Positions 14,275-21,420 of a stretch of DNA of 29,224 nt are shown piece after piece. Each line of letters begins with the position of its first letter. Within the stretch, counting starts at the first letter, position 1. A model generated the notes under the pieces. The model was not told the origin of the DNA and searched no databases. It saw only the letters and a list, made by a program, of their open reading frames with translations. The translations under genes and the position numbers were made by a program. The stretch comes from an uncultured Pseudomonadota bacterium (GTDB taxonomy: Bacteria; Pseudomonadota; Gammaproteobacteria; Burkholderiales; SG8-39): positions 1 to 29,224 of the forward strand of contig CAITSH010000183.1 of the NCBI GenBank assembly GCA_903895005.1, in the 5' to 3' direction.

Positions 14275-14303
14275 CTTATAAATAGGTTGGTGCGTGGATG
14301 CAA
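14275..14303 (-). promoter_or_regulatory. sigma70-type promoter of the ring-opening amidohydrolase operon
   Basis: On the minus strand, TTGCAT (14,298-14,303) and TATAAG (14,275-14,280) are separated by exactly 17 nt. Transcription would begin near 14,268, giving a leader of about 25 nt that contains the AAGGAAA ribosome binding site before the GTG at 14,243. This also argues against translation from the in-frame ATG at 14,324. Confidence 0.65.
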
Positions 14304-14369
14304 GCGCCGTGGGTTCCGGACCATGACGTGTATTTGGCGCGTCTATGGTTTGTAATGTGCGGTCCGCGC

Positions 14370-14385
14370 GTTTGGTATATCAAAC
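14370..14385. promoter_or_regulatory. operator-like palindrome in the divergent region
   Basis: GTTTGGTATATCAAAC has perfect 5-bp arms around GTATAT. A wider pair, GGTTTG (14,347-14,352) and CAAACC (14,381-14,386), overlaps it. The site lies between the amidohydrolase operon (leftward) and the haem-propeller operon (rightward), about 70 nt upstream of the leftward -35, so it could serve either. Confidence 0.35.
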
Positions 14386-14451
14386 CGGCATAACAGATAG
14401 TGCAAATTGGCAGTGTATCTTCAGGCGGGTTCGGGCAACACTAGCGGGCCT

Positions 14452-14481
14452 GCGACAGGGCTTCGTCTTTAGTCGTAGAAT
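14452..14481 (+). promoter_or_regulatory. possible promoter of the haem beta-propeller cluster
   Basis: GCGACA (14,452-14,457) and TAGAAT (14,476-14,481) are 18 nt apart, upstream of the ATG at 14,545. The -10 matches consensus at five of six positions and the -35 at four. This is the best pair I could find, not a certain one. Confidence 0.35.
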
Positions 14482-14544
14482 CCAGCCACAAGTCCAAAAA
14501 AGCTCGCAAAAAGAGCCATTCGCTTCACCAACAGGGGGTAAGAA

Positions 14545-16719
14545 ATGAAACTAACTTCAGGCTTTCGCTTGAATGTGGCGGCAGTCGCCGTTGCCGCATG
14601 CCTGGCCGGTTCACCGGCCGTGTTCGCCGCGACGACCGTCGCCGGCGTCAATGTCGGAAAATCAGATTTGGGTGGGGTGGTAACCAGTGCGAACGGGCCC
14701 GAAGCAGGTGTATGGGTCATCGCAGAGACCACCGACCTCCCGACCAAGTTCACCAAGGTGGTGGTGACCGACGACCAGGGTCGCTTCCTCATTCCCGAAC
14801 TGCCCAAGGCCAAGTACAAGGTATGGGTTCGCGGCTACGGCCTCGTTGATTCGGCGAAAATTTCCGCAACGCCCGGCCACGTGCACGCACTCAAGGCCAA
14901 GATCGCGCCCAACGAGCGCGCAGCGGCACGCTATTACCCGGGCATGTACTGGTACTCGATGATCAACCTGCCGCCGGCCAATGAGTTCCCCGGTACCGGC
15001 GACAAGGGCAACGGCATTCCGCCTTTCATGAAGACCCAGGGTCACTGGATCGACTTGATGAAGAACTCCTGCCAGTCCTGTCATGCCCTGGGTTCCGAGC
15101 GCATCCGTACCGCACCGAAAAACGAATTCGGCCACATGGAAAGTTCCATGCAGGCCTGGGCGCGGCGCATCCAGTCGGGCCAGGCGCTCACCGGCATGGC
15201 GCTCGGCATTGCGCGTCTCGGACCGGAACGCGGACTGAACATGTTCGCCGACTGGACCGACCGTATCGCGAAGGGCGAGGTCCCGGCCGAAAAGCCGAAG
15301 CGTCCGCAAGGCGTCGAGCGTAACGTCGTGTACACGATGTGGGACTGGTCGGTGCCCAAGTATTACCTGCACGACGCGATCTCGACCGACAAGCGCAATC
15401 CGATGATCAATGCCAACGGGCGGATCTATGGTTCCCCCGAGGAGAGCACCGACCTCGTGCCGTGGCTCGACCCGGTGAACCACAAGGTCGGCGCGATCAA
15501 GATGCCTTATATCGATCCCAAGACGCCTTCATCGACCGAACTGCCGATGTCCAAGTCGCCGTTCTGGGGCGACAAGCCGATCTGGGACGGTCACACCAGC
15601 ATCCACAACGACATCATGGACGACCAGGGCCGGGTCTGGTTTGCGGCCAAGATGGGGCCCGGACCCAACCCCGAGTTCTGCAAGAAGGGATCCAGCCACC
15701 CGTCAGCGCAGGTCGTGCCGCTCGATGCCTCCGGACGCCACCTTTCAATGTACGACCCGAAGACGCAAAAATGGTCGTTGATTCGCACCTGCTTTGGCAC
15801 GCACCACCTGTACTTCGCCAAGGATGCGAACAACACCCTCTGGACGAGCGCGGGCCCGCCGCAAAGCGGTGTGGTCGGCTGGCTGAATACCAAGATGTAC
15901 CTGGAGACCGGTGATGCCGAGAAGTCACAGGGCTGGACGCCGCTGATCATCGACACCAACGGAAACGGCAAGCGCGACGAGTACGTCGAGGCCAACCAGC
16001 CGCTCGATCCTGCCAAGGACAAGCGCGTCATGGCCGCCTTCTACGGCGTGCAGCCAAGCCCGGCTGATGATTCGATCTGGGGGCAGTCGATGGATTCGGG
16101 CTTTACCCGCATCGACCAGCCCGGATACCTGATCCGCCTCGCACCCGGTTCAGATCCGTCGCGCACCTCGCTCGCCGAGATCTACCAGGCGCCCGACGGT
16201 GCCTACGGTTCGCGCGGGTTGGACCTGACCTCCGACGGCGTGGTCTGGACGGTGCTCTCCAGCGGCCACTTCGCCAGCCTTGACCGGCGCAAGTGCAAGG
16301 TGCTGAACGGCCCGACGGCGGCCGAAGGCAAGCACTGCCCCGAGGGCTGGACGCTTTATCCGTTCGAGGGTCCGAAAATGAAGGGCGCCAACATTGCGGC
16401 AGAGCATGCTTACTACGTCTGGGTCGACCGCGACAACACGCTGGGCCTGGGCAAGGACGTGCCGATCGCATCGACTAACGGTGGTGAATCACTGACAGCA
16501 CTGGTTGACGGCAAGCAGGTCACCCTGCGTGTGCCTTACCCGCTGGGCTTCTTCACCAAGAACGTCGATGGTCGCATCGACGACCCGAAGGCTGGCTGGA
16601 AGGGGCGCGGCATCTGGACCACCTTTGGTTCGCGCACCGCGTTTCACAATGAGGGTGGCACCAAGAACTACCCGAAAGCCTACAAGGTACAGATCCGGCC
16701 TGATCCGCTGGCCAACTGA
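14545..16719 (+). CDS. exported beta-propeller protein with carboxypeptidase-regulatory-like domain and c-haem motif
   Basis: A 724-residue periplasmic protein. A signal peptide (cleaved near AVFA, residue 28) is followed by a carboxypeptidase-regulatory-like beta-sandwich (about residues 40-118, with TDDQGRFLIPELPKAKYKVWV). A single c-type haem motif, CQSCH, lies at 176-180. The long C-terminal part has repeated streptogramin-lyase-like blades, such as DGHTSIHNDIMDDQGRVWF and YGSRGLDLTSDGVVWTVLSS. The start follows a GGGGG-containing ribosome binding site. The layout suggests a secreted redox enzyme or lyase that receives or donates electrons through the haem. It heads a cluster with two membrane proteins and a shorter haem-propeller relative at 17,996-19,663. 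The substrate is unknown; I know of no characterised member with this exact layout. Confidence 0.85.
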   Translation: MKLTSGFRLNVAAVAVAACLAGSPAVFAATTVAGVNVGKSDLGGVVTSANGPEAGVWVIAETTDLPTKFTKVVVTDDQGRFLIPELPKAKYKVWVRGYGLVDSAKISATPGHVHALKAKIAPNERAAARYYPGMYWYSMINLPPANEFPGTGDKGNGIPPFMKTQGHWIDLMKNSCQSCHALGSERIRTAPKNEFGHMESSMQAWARRIQSGQALTGMALGIARLGPERGLNMFADWTDRIAKGEVPAEKPKRPQGVERNVVYTMWDWSVPKYYLHDAISTDKRNPMINANGRIYGSPEESTDLVPWLDPVNHKVGAIKMPYIDPKTPSSTELPMSKSPFWGDKPIWDGHTSIHNDIMDDQGRVWFAAKMGPGPNPEFCKKGSSHPSAQVVPLDASGRHLSMYDPKTQKWSLIRTCFGTHHLYFAKDANNTLWTSAGPPQSGVVGWLNTKMYLETGDAEKSQGWTPLIIDTNGNGKRDEYVEANQPLDPAKDKRVMAAFYGVQPSPADDSIWGQSMDSGFTRIDQPGYLIRLAPGSDPSRTSLAEIYQAPDGAYGSRGLDLTSDGVVWTVLSSGHFASLDRRKCKVLNGPTAAEGKHCPEGWTLYPFEGPKMKGANIAAEHAYYVWVDRDNTLGLGKDVPIASTNGGESLTALVDGKQVTLRVPYPLGFFTKNVDGRIDDPKAGWKGRGIWTTFGSRTAFHNEGGTKNYPKAYKVQIRPDPLAN

Positions 16720-16741
16720 CCGCACGACAAACGCAGCAAGG

Positions 16742-16773
16742 CAAACGCCCGACCGTCAGCGGCCGGGCGTTTG
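16742..16773 (+). terminator. hairpin after the first haem-propeller gene
   Basis: CAAACGCCCG (16,742-16,751) and CGGGCGTTTG (16,764-16,773) are perfect 10-bp arms with a 12-nt loop that can pair further. The stem ends in A/T pairs and is followed by TATAT. It falls between the large haem-propeller gene and the AAGGAGG site of the next gene, so it probably attenuates transcription into the downstream genes. Confidence 0.65.
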
Positions 16774-16797
16774 TATATCGAAGGAGGTAGTTTTGTC

Positions 16798-17262
16798 ATG
16801 ACCACGTTCCTGCTCATCATCCACGGGCTCGTTGCCGTGGCTCTGCTCGGGGCCATCAGCCATCAGGCCGCAAGCGTCCTGCTCCCGGCGCGCAAACCGG
16901 CGGCCAATCTCGCGGGGCGCTTTCGTGCCGTTGCAGGTGCTCCTTACGCCAACACCGTGGTGCTGCTGTATGTCGCCAGCACCATCCTGGGAGGCGTGAT
17001 CTATCCCGAATACCGGCTTGTCGTTCGCGGCGTGCTGGAAGAACTGGAATTGCGCGCCGCCAACGGTTCCTTTGAACTCAAGGAGCATTTCGTCGCAGTC
17101 GGCCTCGGCATGCTGCCCGCCTACTGGATGTTCTGGCGCCAGCCGCTGTTCGAAGAGCATGCCCGCGCGCGTGCCATCGTGACTACCATGCTCGCCTTCA
17201 TCGTATGGTGGGGTTTCCTGGTCGGGCACGTACTTAATAACATCAGGGGGTTCGGATCATGA
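16798..17262 (+). CDS. small integral membrane protein, four predicted helices
   Basis: A 154-residue inner-membrane protein. Hydrophobic segments lie at about residues 3-24, 50-70, 98-118 and 128-148. His residues sit near membrane edges (IIHGLVA, ISHQAAS, KEHFVAVG, VGHVLNN), so it could bind haem, but no family motif proves this. The ATG at 16,798 follows AAGGAGG; nine residues further upstream are open but unsupported. The stop overlaps the next start as ATGA, so the two membrane proteins are coupled and probably form a complex. Their place between two exported c-haem proteins suggests a membrane electron carrier for them. I do not recognise a named family. Confidence 0.75.
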   Translation: MTTFLLIIHGLVAVALLGAISHQAASVLLPARKPAANLAGRFRAVAGAPYANTVVLLYVASTILGGVIYPEYRLVVRGVLEELELRAANGSFELKEHFVAVGLGMLPAYWMFWRQPLFEEHARARAIVTTMLAFIVWWGFLVGHVLNNIRGFGS

Positions 17263-17588
17263 ATGCGCGCCACGCCGCCGGAATTATTTTTGCCGTGGTG
17301 TTTGCCGCGGTGTATCTGCTCAGTGTCGAGAAGAACTACGCCTTGTTCACCTATCACCCGGCCACCGGTGCGGCCGGCTGGGGCGTGGAAAAGGCGGGCG
17401 AGGGGCCGGCCATGTATTGGTTCGGATGGATGGCCACCGCGACGATCGCGGCAACGCTCGCCGGCGGTCTTGGCCTGTTGCTGCCGCAGGCGGTTGCGCG
17501 CCGCTTCCCGCCGGCACTGTCCTGGGTTGTGCCGCTGGCAGTGATACTTTTTTTCAGTTACCTTTTGCGCAATTTCTTTTTGCGCTGA
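17259..17588 (+). CDS. small integral membrane protein, three predicted helices
   Basis: A 109-residue membrane protein with hydrophobic stretches at about residues 6-22, 53-76 and 85-106. Between the first two, a loop of roughly 30 residues contains YHPATGAAGWGVEKAGEGPAM, which probably faces the periplasm. Its ATG overlaps the stop of the preceding membrane protein gene. It ends seven nt before the next possible start in the same direction. No family was recognised. Together with its neighbour it is likely to form a small membrane module serving the exported haem-propeller proteins. Confidence 0.72.
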   Translation: MNARHAAGIIFAVVFAAVYLLSVEKNYALFTYHPATGAAGWGVEKAGEGPAMYWFGWMATATIAATLAGGLGLLLPQAVARRFPPALSWVVPLAVILFFSYLLRNFFLR

Positions 17589-17599
17589 GCAGGATGGCC

Positions 17600-17992
17600 A
17601 TGACAATTTTTCGCGCGATGCGTTTTGCCGGTGCAATCCAGCTGGTCCTGATGCTTTGTGCGCCGCTGGCGCTGGCGGGGGGGGACATGGCCGACGGCGA
17701 CGACCACGATGAGGGGCCGTCGGTGTTTGGTTTCATCAAGGATGGCCGTGGCGCCCCCATCCCCGGTGCGAAGGTTACGATGAGCATCAAGGGCGGCGCG
17801 GAAATGGCGACGCGCTCGGCCGCCAACGGCATGTACAAGTTTGAGCGTTTGAATATGCAGTTCGACCCCAAGAACGTGACTGTCGCGTGTTCCAAGGAAG
17901 GCTTCAAGCAGACGCGGGTGATGAAGCGCCCGGTTGCCAAGCCCGATCCGAAAAAGCCCACCGAAATAGAGTGCAGGATGGACAAGGGTTAG
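17600..17992 (+). CDS. exported stand-alone carboxypeptidase-regulatory-like domain protein
   Basis: A 130-residue periplasmic protein: a signal peptide ending PLALAGG, a short acidic His/Asp linker (DMADGDDHDEG), then one beta-sandwich domain (SVFGFIKDGRGAPIPGAKVT, then SAANGMYKFERL) and a basic Pro-rich end. The same domain opens both haem-propeller proteins of the cluster, so it may bind the same partner or ligand without the catalytic part. ATG 17,600 sits behind AGCAGG; ATG 17,594 is in frame and would add two residues. The linker could bind metal. The next gene begins four nt after its stop. Confidence 0.8.
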   Translation: MTIFRAMRFAGAIQLVLMLCAPLALAGGDMADGDDHDEGPSVFGFIKDGRGAPIPGAKVTMSIKGGAEMATRSAANGMYKFERLNMQFDPKNVTVACSKEGFKQTRVMKRPVAKPDPKKPTEIECRMDKG

Positions 17993-17995
17993 CCA

Positions 17996-19663
17996 GTGGT
18001 CATGCCCGTGTTGCCGCGGTCTTTCACCGCGGCCTGCCTCATCGCCTTTTTGATCCTTGTTTTCAGTGCCGGCGGCACCGGAAGCGCACGCGCGCAGGTT
18101 GCGCCGGACGCGCGAGGGGGCGGCCGTGTGTCTTCACAGGAAGAGGGCCTGATGGAGGGCGTGCTGGTCAGCGCGCACGCGACCGTGGGTGGCATCACCG
18201 TCACCGTTGTGAGCGACAAGGACGGCGTGTACCGCTTTCCAGAGGGCGGGCTGCGCCCGGGGCGCCACCAGATTGCGATTCGCGCCGTCGGCTATGAACT
18301 GGAGGGCAGCGCCGAGATCGAGGCGGGTGCGGGCGCCAAGCTGCCCGACCTGAAGCTGCGCAAGGCGACGGACCTTGCCGCACAGCTGACCAACACCGAG
18401 TGGTTCATCAGCACCCCGGGTACACCCGAACAAAAGCGCCCGCTGATCGAATGCCTCAGTTGCCACACCTTTGAGCGCATCGCGCGTTCGACGCAAAACG
18501 CCGAGCAGTTGCTGCCCATTCTCAAGCGCATGGTGCGTTATTCGAACAACAGCACCATGGCGCGGGTGCAGACGCGCATCGTTGATCGTGGCTTTGATGA
18601 AAACGGCATGCGCAAACTGGCCGACCATCTTGCCAGCATCAATCTTTCCTCGGGGGCCTGGTCGTACGCATTAAAGACCCTGCCACGCCCGACTGGCCGC
18701 GCCACGCGTGTTTTGATCACCGAATACGATCTGCCGCGAAAAACCATCGCGCCGCATGACGTCATTCTCGGTCGTGACGGTGCGCTTTGGTATTCGAACT
18801 TCACCGAGAATTTTCTCGGCCGTCTTGATCCGCGCACCGGCGCGCACAGCGAGTTCGCTTACGCGGACATCAAGCCGGGCTGGCCTCAGGGGGCGCTATC
18901 GGTCGAGCCCGACCGCAACGGCGATTTGTGGCTGTCGACCATGTTCCAGACGGGCCTCATCAAGTTCGACATGAAGGCAAAAACTTTCCGCCACTTTGCA
19001 TTGCCGCAGGAATTGAACGGTGATGCCACCGGACAGGCCATGGTGATGCCCGGCCGTTCGCACGTGGATGGCAAGGTATGGACCACTGACGTGGACAAGC
19101 GCACGATTCTGCGCCTTGACCTGAAAACCGGGAAGTACCAGTCGATCGAGCCGTTCAAGGCTTCGCCGCGCAGTCATTTTCCCTATGGCCTTGTCGCTGA
19201 CAAGGCGAACAACCTGTACTTCATGGATTTTGGCGGCGAGGCCCTGGGCAGGGTCGATGCAAAGACGCTCAAGGTCACGCTGTATCCGACACCGACACCA
19301 CGCTCGCGCCCGCGCCGCACGATGATGGACGCCAAGGGACGCGTCTGGTTTGCCGAATACGCCGCGAACAAGCTGGCGATGTTCGATCCCAAACGCGAGG
19401 ACATCACCGAGTGGCCGGCGCCCACGCCCCATACCTATCCCTATGATCTGTACCTGGACCGCAACGAGACACTGTGGAGCGGTTCCATGACCAGCGACCG
19501 TATCCTGCGACTTGACCCGAAAACCGGGGAGTCGATCGAATACCTTTTGCCCCGCCAGACCAATGTGCGCCGGGTATTCGTTGACGATCGGAAAAAGCCG
19601 GTCACCTTTTGGACCGGCAGCAACCATGGCGCATCCATTGTCGGGCTGACCCCGCTCGATTGA
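17996..19663 (+). CDS. exported Vgb-like beta-propeller protein with c-haem motif
   Basis: A 555-residue periplasmic protein with a signal peptide ending ARAQ. Next comes a carboxypeptidase-regulatory-like domain (about 50-122, with VVSDKDGVYRFPEGGLRPGR), a CLSCH haem motif at 153-157, and virginiamycin-B-lyase-like propeller blades (DVILGRDGALWYSNFTENFL, MDAKGRVWFAEYAANKL). The order of parts matches the 724-residue protein upstream, so the two are paralogues of very different length. GTG 17,996 is preferred because AAGGG lies 7 nt upstream; ATG 18,002 is in frame. It is tightly packed with its neighbours. The resemblance to virginiamycin B lyase is one of fold and does not imply antibiotic resistance. 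Confidence 0.85.
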   Translation: MVMPVLPRSFTAACLIAFLILVFSAGGTGSARAQVAPDARGGGRVSSQEEGLMEGVLVSAHATVGGITVTVVSDKDGVYRFPEGGLRPGRHQIAIRAVGYELEGSAEIEAGAGAKLPDLKLRKATDLAAQLTNTEWFISTPGTPEQKRPLIECLSCHTFERIARSTQNAEQLLPILKRMVRYSNNSTMARVQTRIVDRGFDENGMRKLADHLASINLSSGAWSYALKTLPRPTGRATRVLITEYDLPRKTIAPHDVILGRDGALWYSNFTENFLGRLDPRTGAHSEFAYADIKPGWPQGALSVEPDRNGDLWLSTMFQTGLIKFDMKAKTFRHFALPQELNGDATGQAMVMPGRSHVDGKVWTTDVDKRTILRLDLKTGKYQSIEPFKASPRSHFPYGLVADKANNLYFMDFGGEALGRVDAKTLKVTLYPTPTPRSRPRRTMMDAKGRVWFAEYAANKLAMFDPKREDITEWPAPTPHTYPYDLYLDRNETLWSGSMTSDRILRLDPKTGESIEYLLPRQTNVRRVFVDDRKKPVTFWTGSNHGASIVGLTPLD

Positions 19664-19675
19664 CCGGAGAACACC

Positions 19676-20527
19676 TTGAACCTCACACGCCGCCGGCTGC
19701 TGGCCGGTTCCGCGGCCCTCGCAGCAGCTTCCATGCTTGGCTGCGCATCACAAGCGCGTTCAGGGGCGCGTCGCATGTTCGACAGCCACTGCCATATCAT
19801 CGACCACGCTTTTCCGGTGATCGCCAACCAGGGTTACACGCCGCCGCATTTTCCGTTGGAGCAATACCTCGCACAGGCGCAGCCACTGGGTGTGCGCGCC
19901 GGCGCCGTGGTCTCGGGTTCCTTCCAGGGGTTTGACCAGAGCTATCTCAGGGCGCTGCTGCCCAGGCTGGGCCGCGGCTGGGTGGGGGTCACGCAGGTCC
20001 CCAATACCGTCCCGGACGCCGAGATTGCCGGCCTTGCCGCCATCGGCGTGCGTGCGCTGCGCTTCAACATGTTCCGCGGCCGCATCGACAGCGTCGATGA
20101 ACTGATATCACTGGCGCGGCGCGCCCACGCCGCCGGCGGTTGGCATGCGGAAATCTATGCCGATGCGGCGGCACTCGCTCCGCACGTGGACAAGCTCGCC
20201 AAGCTGCCGCAAATCGTTATTGATCACCTGGGCATGACTGCGGCGGGCCTGCCGGTACTGCTTGATCTTGTAGCTGCCGGTGCAAAGGTCAAGGCCACCG
20301 GATTCGGTCGCGTGAAGCTGGACGTGTCGAGGACGCTTGAGCGCATCGCGGCAAAAAGTCCCGATGCGCTGGTTTTCGGTACCGATATCCCCTCGACGCG
20401 CGCCGAGCGGCCGTTCGCAGCCGCGGACATTGACCTTGTCGAACGTGTGCTGGGCCCGTCGCTGGCCGCACGCGTATTCTGGGATAACCCGGTCGCGTTG
20501 TACCGCGTGCGCGACTTGCCCGTGTGA
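19676..20527 (+). CDS. Tat-exported, probably lipid-anchored amidohydrolase (LigI-like TIM barrel)
   Basis: A 283-residue amidohydrolase-2 family protein. It starts at TTG 19,676 with GGAG six nt upstream. The N-terminus has a twin-arginine motif (LTRRRLLAG) and a lipobox-like MLGC, so it is likely exported folded and anchored. The barrel starts with FDSHCHIID, whose HxH matches 2-pyrone-4,6-dicarboxylate lactonases and related sugar lactonases. Later come IVIDHLG and the catalytic Asp region VFGTDIPSTR, then WDNPVALYR at the end. Most relatives are cytoplasmic, so export is unusual and ties it to the periplasmic haem-propeller proteins encoded just upstream (12 nt gap). It probably hydrolyses a lactone or ester formed by them, which is inference. 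Confidence 0.85.
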   Translation: MNLTRRRLLAGSAALAAASMLGCASQARSGARRMFDSHCHIIDHAFPVIANQGYTPPHFPLEQYLAQAQPLGVRAGAVVSGSFQGFDQSYLRALLPRLGRGWVGVTQVPNTVPDAEIAGLAAIGVRALRFNMFRGRIDSVDELISLARRAHAAGGWHAEIYADAAALAPHVDKLAKLPQIVIDHLGMTAAGLPVLLDLVAAGAKVKATGFGRVKLDVSRTLERIAAKSPDALVFGTDIPSTRAERPFAAADIDLVERVLGPSLAARVFWDNPVALYRVRDLPV

Positions 20528-20536
20528 GGGGCGCGT

Positions 20537-20567
20537 CTGCAAAGCCGCGCCTGGCTTGGGTTTGCAG
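20537..20567. repeat. REP-like palindrome, copy 1
   Basis: The outer arms are CTGCAAA (20,537-20,543) and TTTGCAG (20,561-20,567), with a GCCGCGCCTGGC core between them. It lies 9 nt after the amidohydrolase stop. The same element, with altered arms that still pair, occurs at 21,355-21,385 and 27,522-27,552. It may act as an RNA hairpin or terminator. Confidence 0.65.
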
Positions 20568-20680
20568 CCGGTTGTGCAGGGTGAAGCAGGATGCGCCGCC
20601 GATTGCCTTGGGCGCTGCTTTGGGTTAGCGTGGGCAGAGCCAGTCAGCCTTGTTCGATTCAATCCCGTCAGGAGAATGCC

Positions 20681-21211
20681 GTGATCCTTAAGTTCCCGCC
20701 GTCCCCGCTTTTCGCCAGATTGTTCGCCGCCACAATCGCCACAATCGCCATGCCGCTCGCCGCTTCGGCCGCCGAGTACATGGAAAAAACGCCCTTCCAA
20801 CTCTCGCGCGCGTTTTCGCCCGGCGTGATTACGCAGGGCGGCAAGACCGTCTGGGTGGCCGGCATGACCGCCACGCGTGACAACGATGGCAAGGACATTT
20901 CCAACAACTTCGAGGCGCAGACCCGGCAGGTGGTGTCGCAGATCGACCAGGTGCTCAAGCGTGCCGGCGGCAGTCTCGCCAATGTCGTGACCATGACGGT
21001 GTTCATCAAGGAGTCGCGCTATGGCGACCGCTTCGTTGAAATGCGAAAGGATTTCTTCCAGAACGGCAACTACCCGGGCAGCGCACTGATCACGGTGACC
21101 AACTTCGCGCGTCCTGGCATCGAGATCGAAATCCAGGCCATCGGTGTGATCGGTGACAGCTGTTCGGCGGAAAACCCGTGCTCGGCGGAAGGCATCGCGA
21201 AGAAGAAATAG
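20681..21211 (+). CDS. exported RidA-family (YjgF/YER057c/UK114) protein
   Basis: A 176-residue protein. The N-terminal signal peptide ends ASAAEY, and the mature part is a RidA fold (FSPGVITQGGKTVWVAGMTA, NFEAQTRQVVSQIDQVLKRAGG, TMTVFIKE, and the end ARPGIEIEIQAIGV with the Arg and Glu seen in active members). RidA proteins deaminate reactive enamines and imines, usually in the cytoplasm; secretion is uncommon. The start is GTG 20,681 with AGGAG six nt upstream; the frame is open upstream to 20,591. A C-terminal tail has two Cys (SCSAENPCSAEG) that could form a disulfide in the periplasm. It closes the exported-protein cluster. Confidence 0.85.
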   Translation: MILKFPPSPLFARLFAATIATIAMPLAASAAEYMEKTPFQLSRAFSPGVITQGGKTVWVAGMTATRDNDGKDISNNFEAQTRQVVSQIDQVLKRAGGSLANVVTMTVFIKESRYGDRFVEMRKDFFQNGNYPGSALITVTNFARPGIEIEIQAIGVIGDSCSAENPCSAEGIAKKK

Positions 21212-21354
21212 GCCCGCGCACTGCGCAAGCCCGGCTGCCGCCTCTTCAGAGGCCCGGGGACGCGTCAGCGCTTGCGTGTGGCGCGGCGCCGCAGGTTGGA
21301 TCAAGGTTCCGGCCTGAGCGGCGTCAATGCTGCACTGAATAGAACCATTGCATC

Positions 21355-21385
21355 CTGGAAAACCGCGCCTGGCGCGGCTTTCCAG
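21355..21385. repeat. REP-like palindrome, copy 2 (likely terminator)
   Basis: CTGGAAA (21,355-21,361) and TTTCCAG (21,379-21,385) pair fully. Inside, one A/C mismatch is followed by CCGCG and CGCGG arms around the loop CCTGG. It lies between the exported RidA gene and the oxidoreductase gene. Relative to copies 1 and 3 the central core is similar on either strand because the element is nearly self-complementary. Confidence 0.7.
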
Positions 21386-21420
21386 CCACTTATCTGCCAC
21401 ACCCAGCTCCGGAACCAACC

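Noticed and set aside
14244..14324. ATG at 14,324 as start of the ring-opening amidohydrolase
   Set aside because: It lies upstream of a well-spaced sigma70 promoter and adds residues absent from the family. GTG 14,243 has a ribosome binding site and a family-like N-terminus.
17996..19663. Virginiamycin B lyase as a resistance gene
   Set aside because: The protein has a signal peptide, an extra N-terminal domain and a haem motif. Only the propeller fold is shared, so antibiotic cleavage is not supported.
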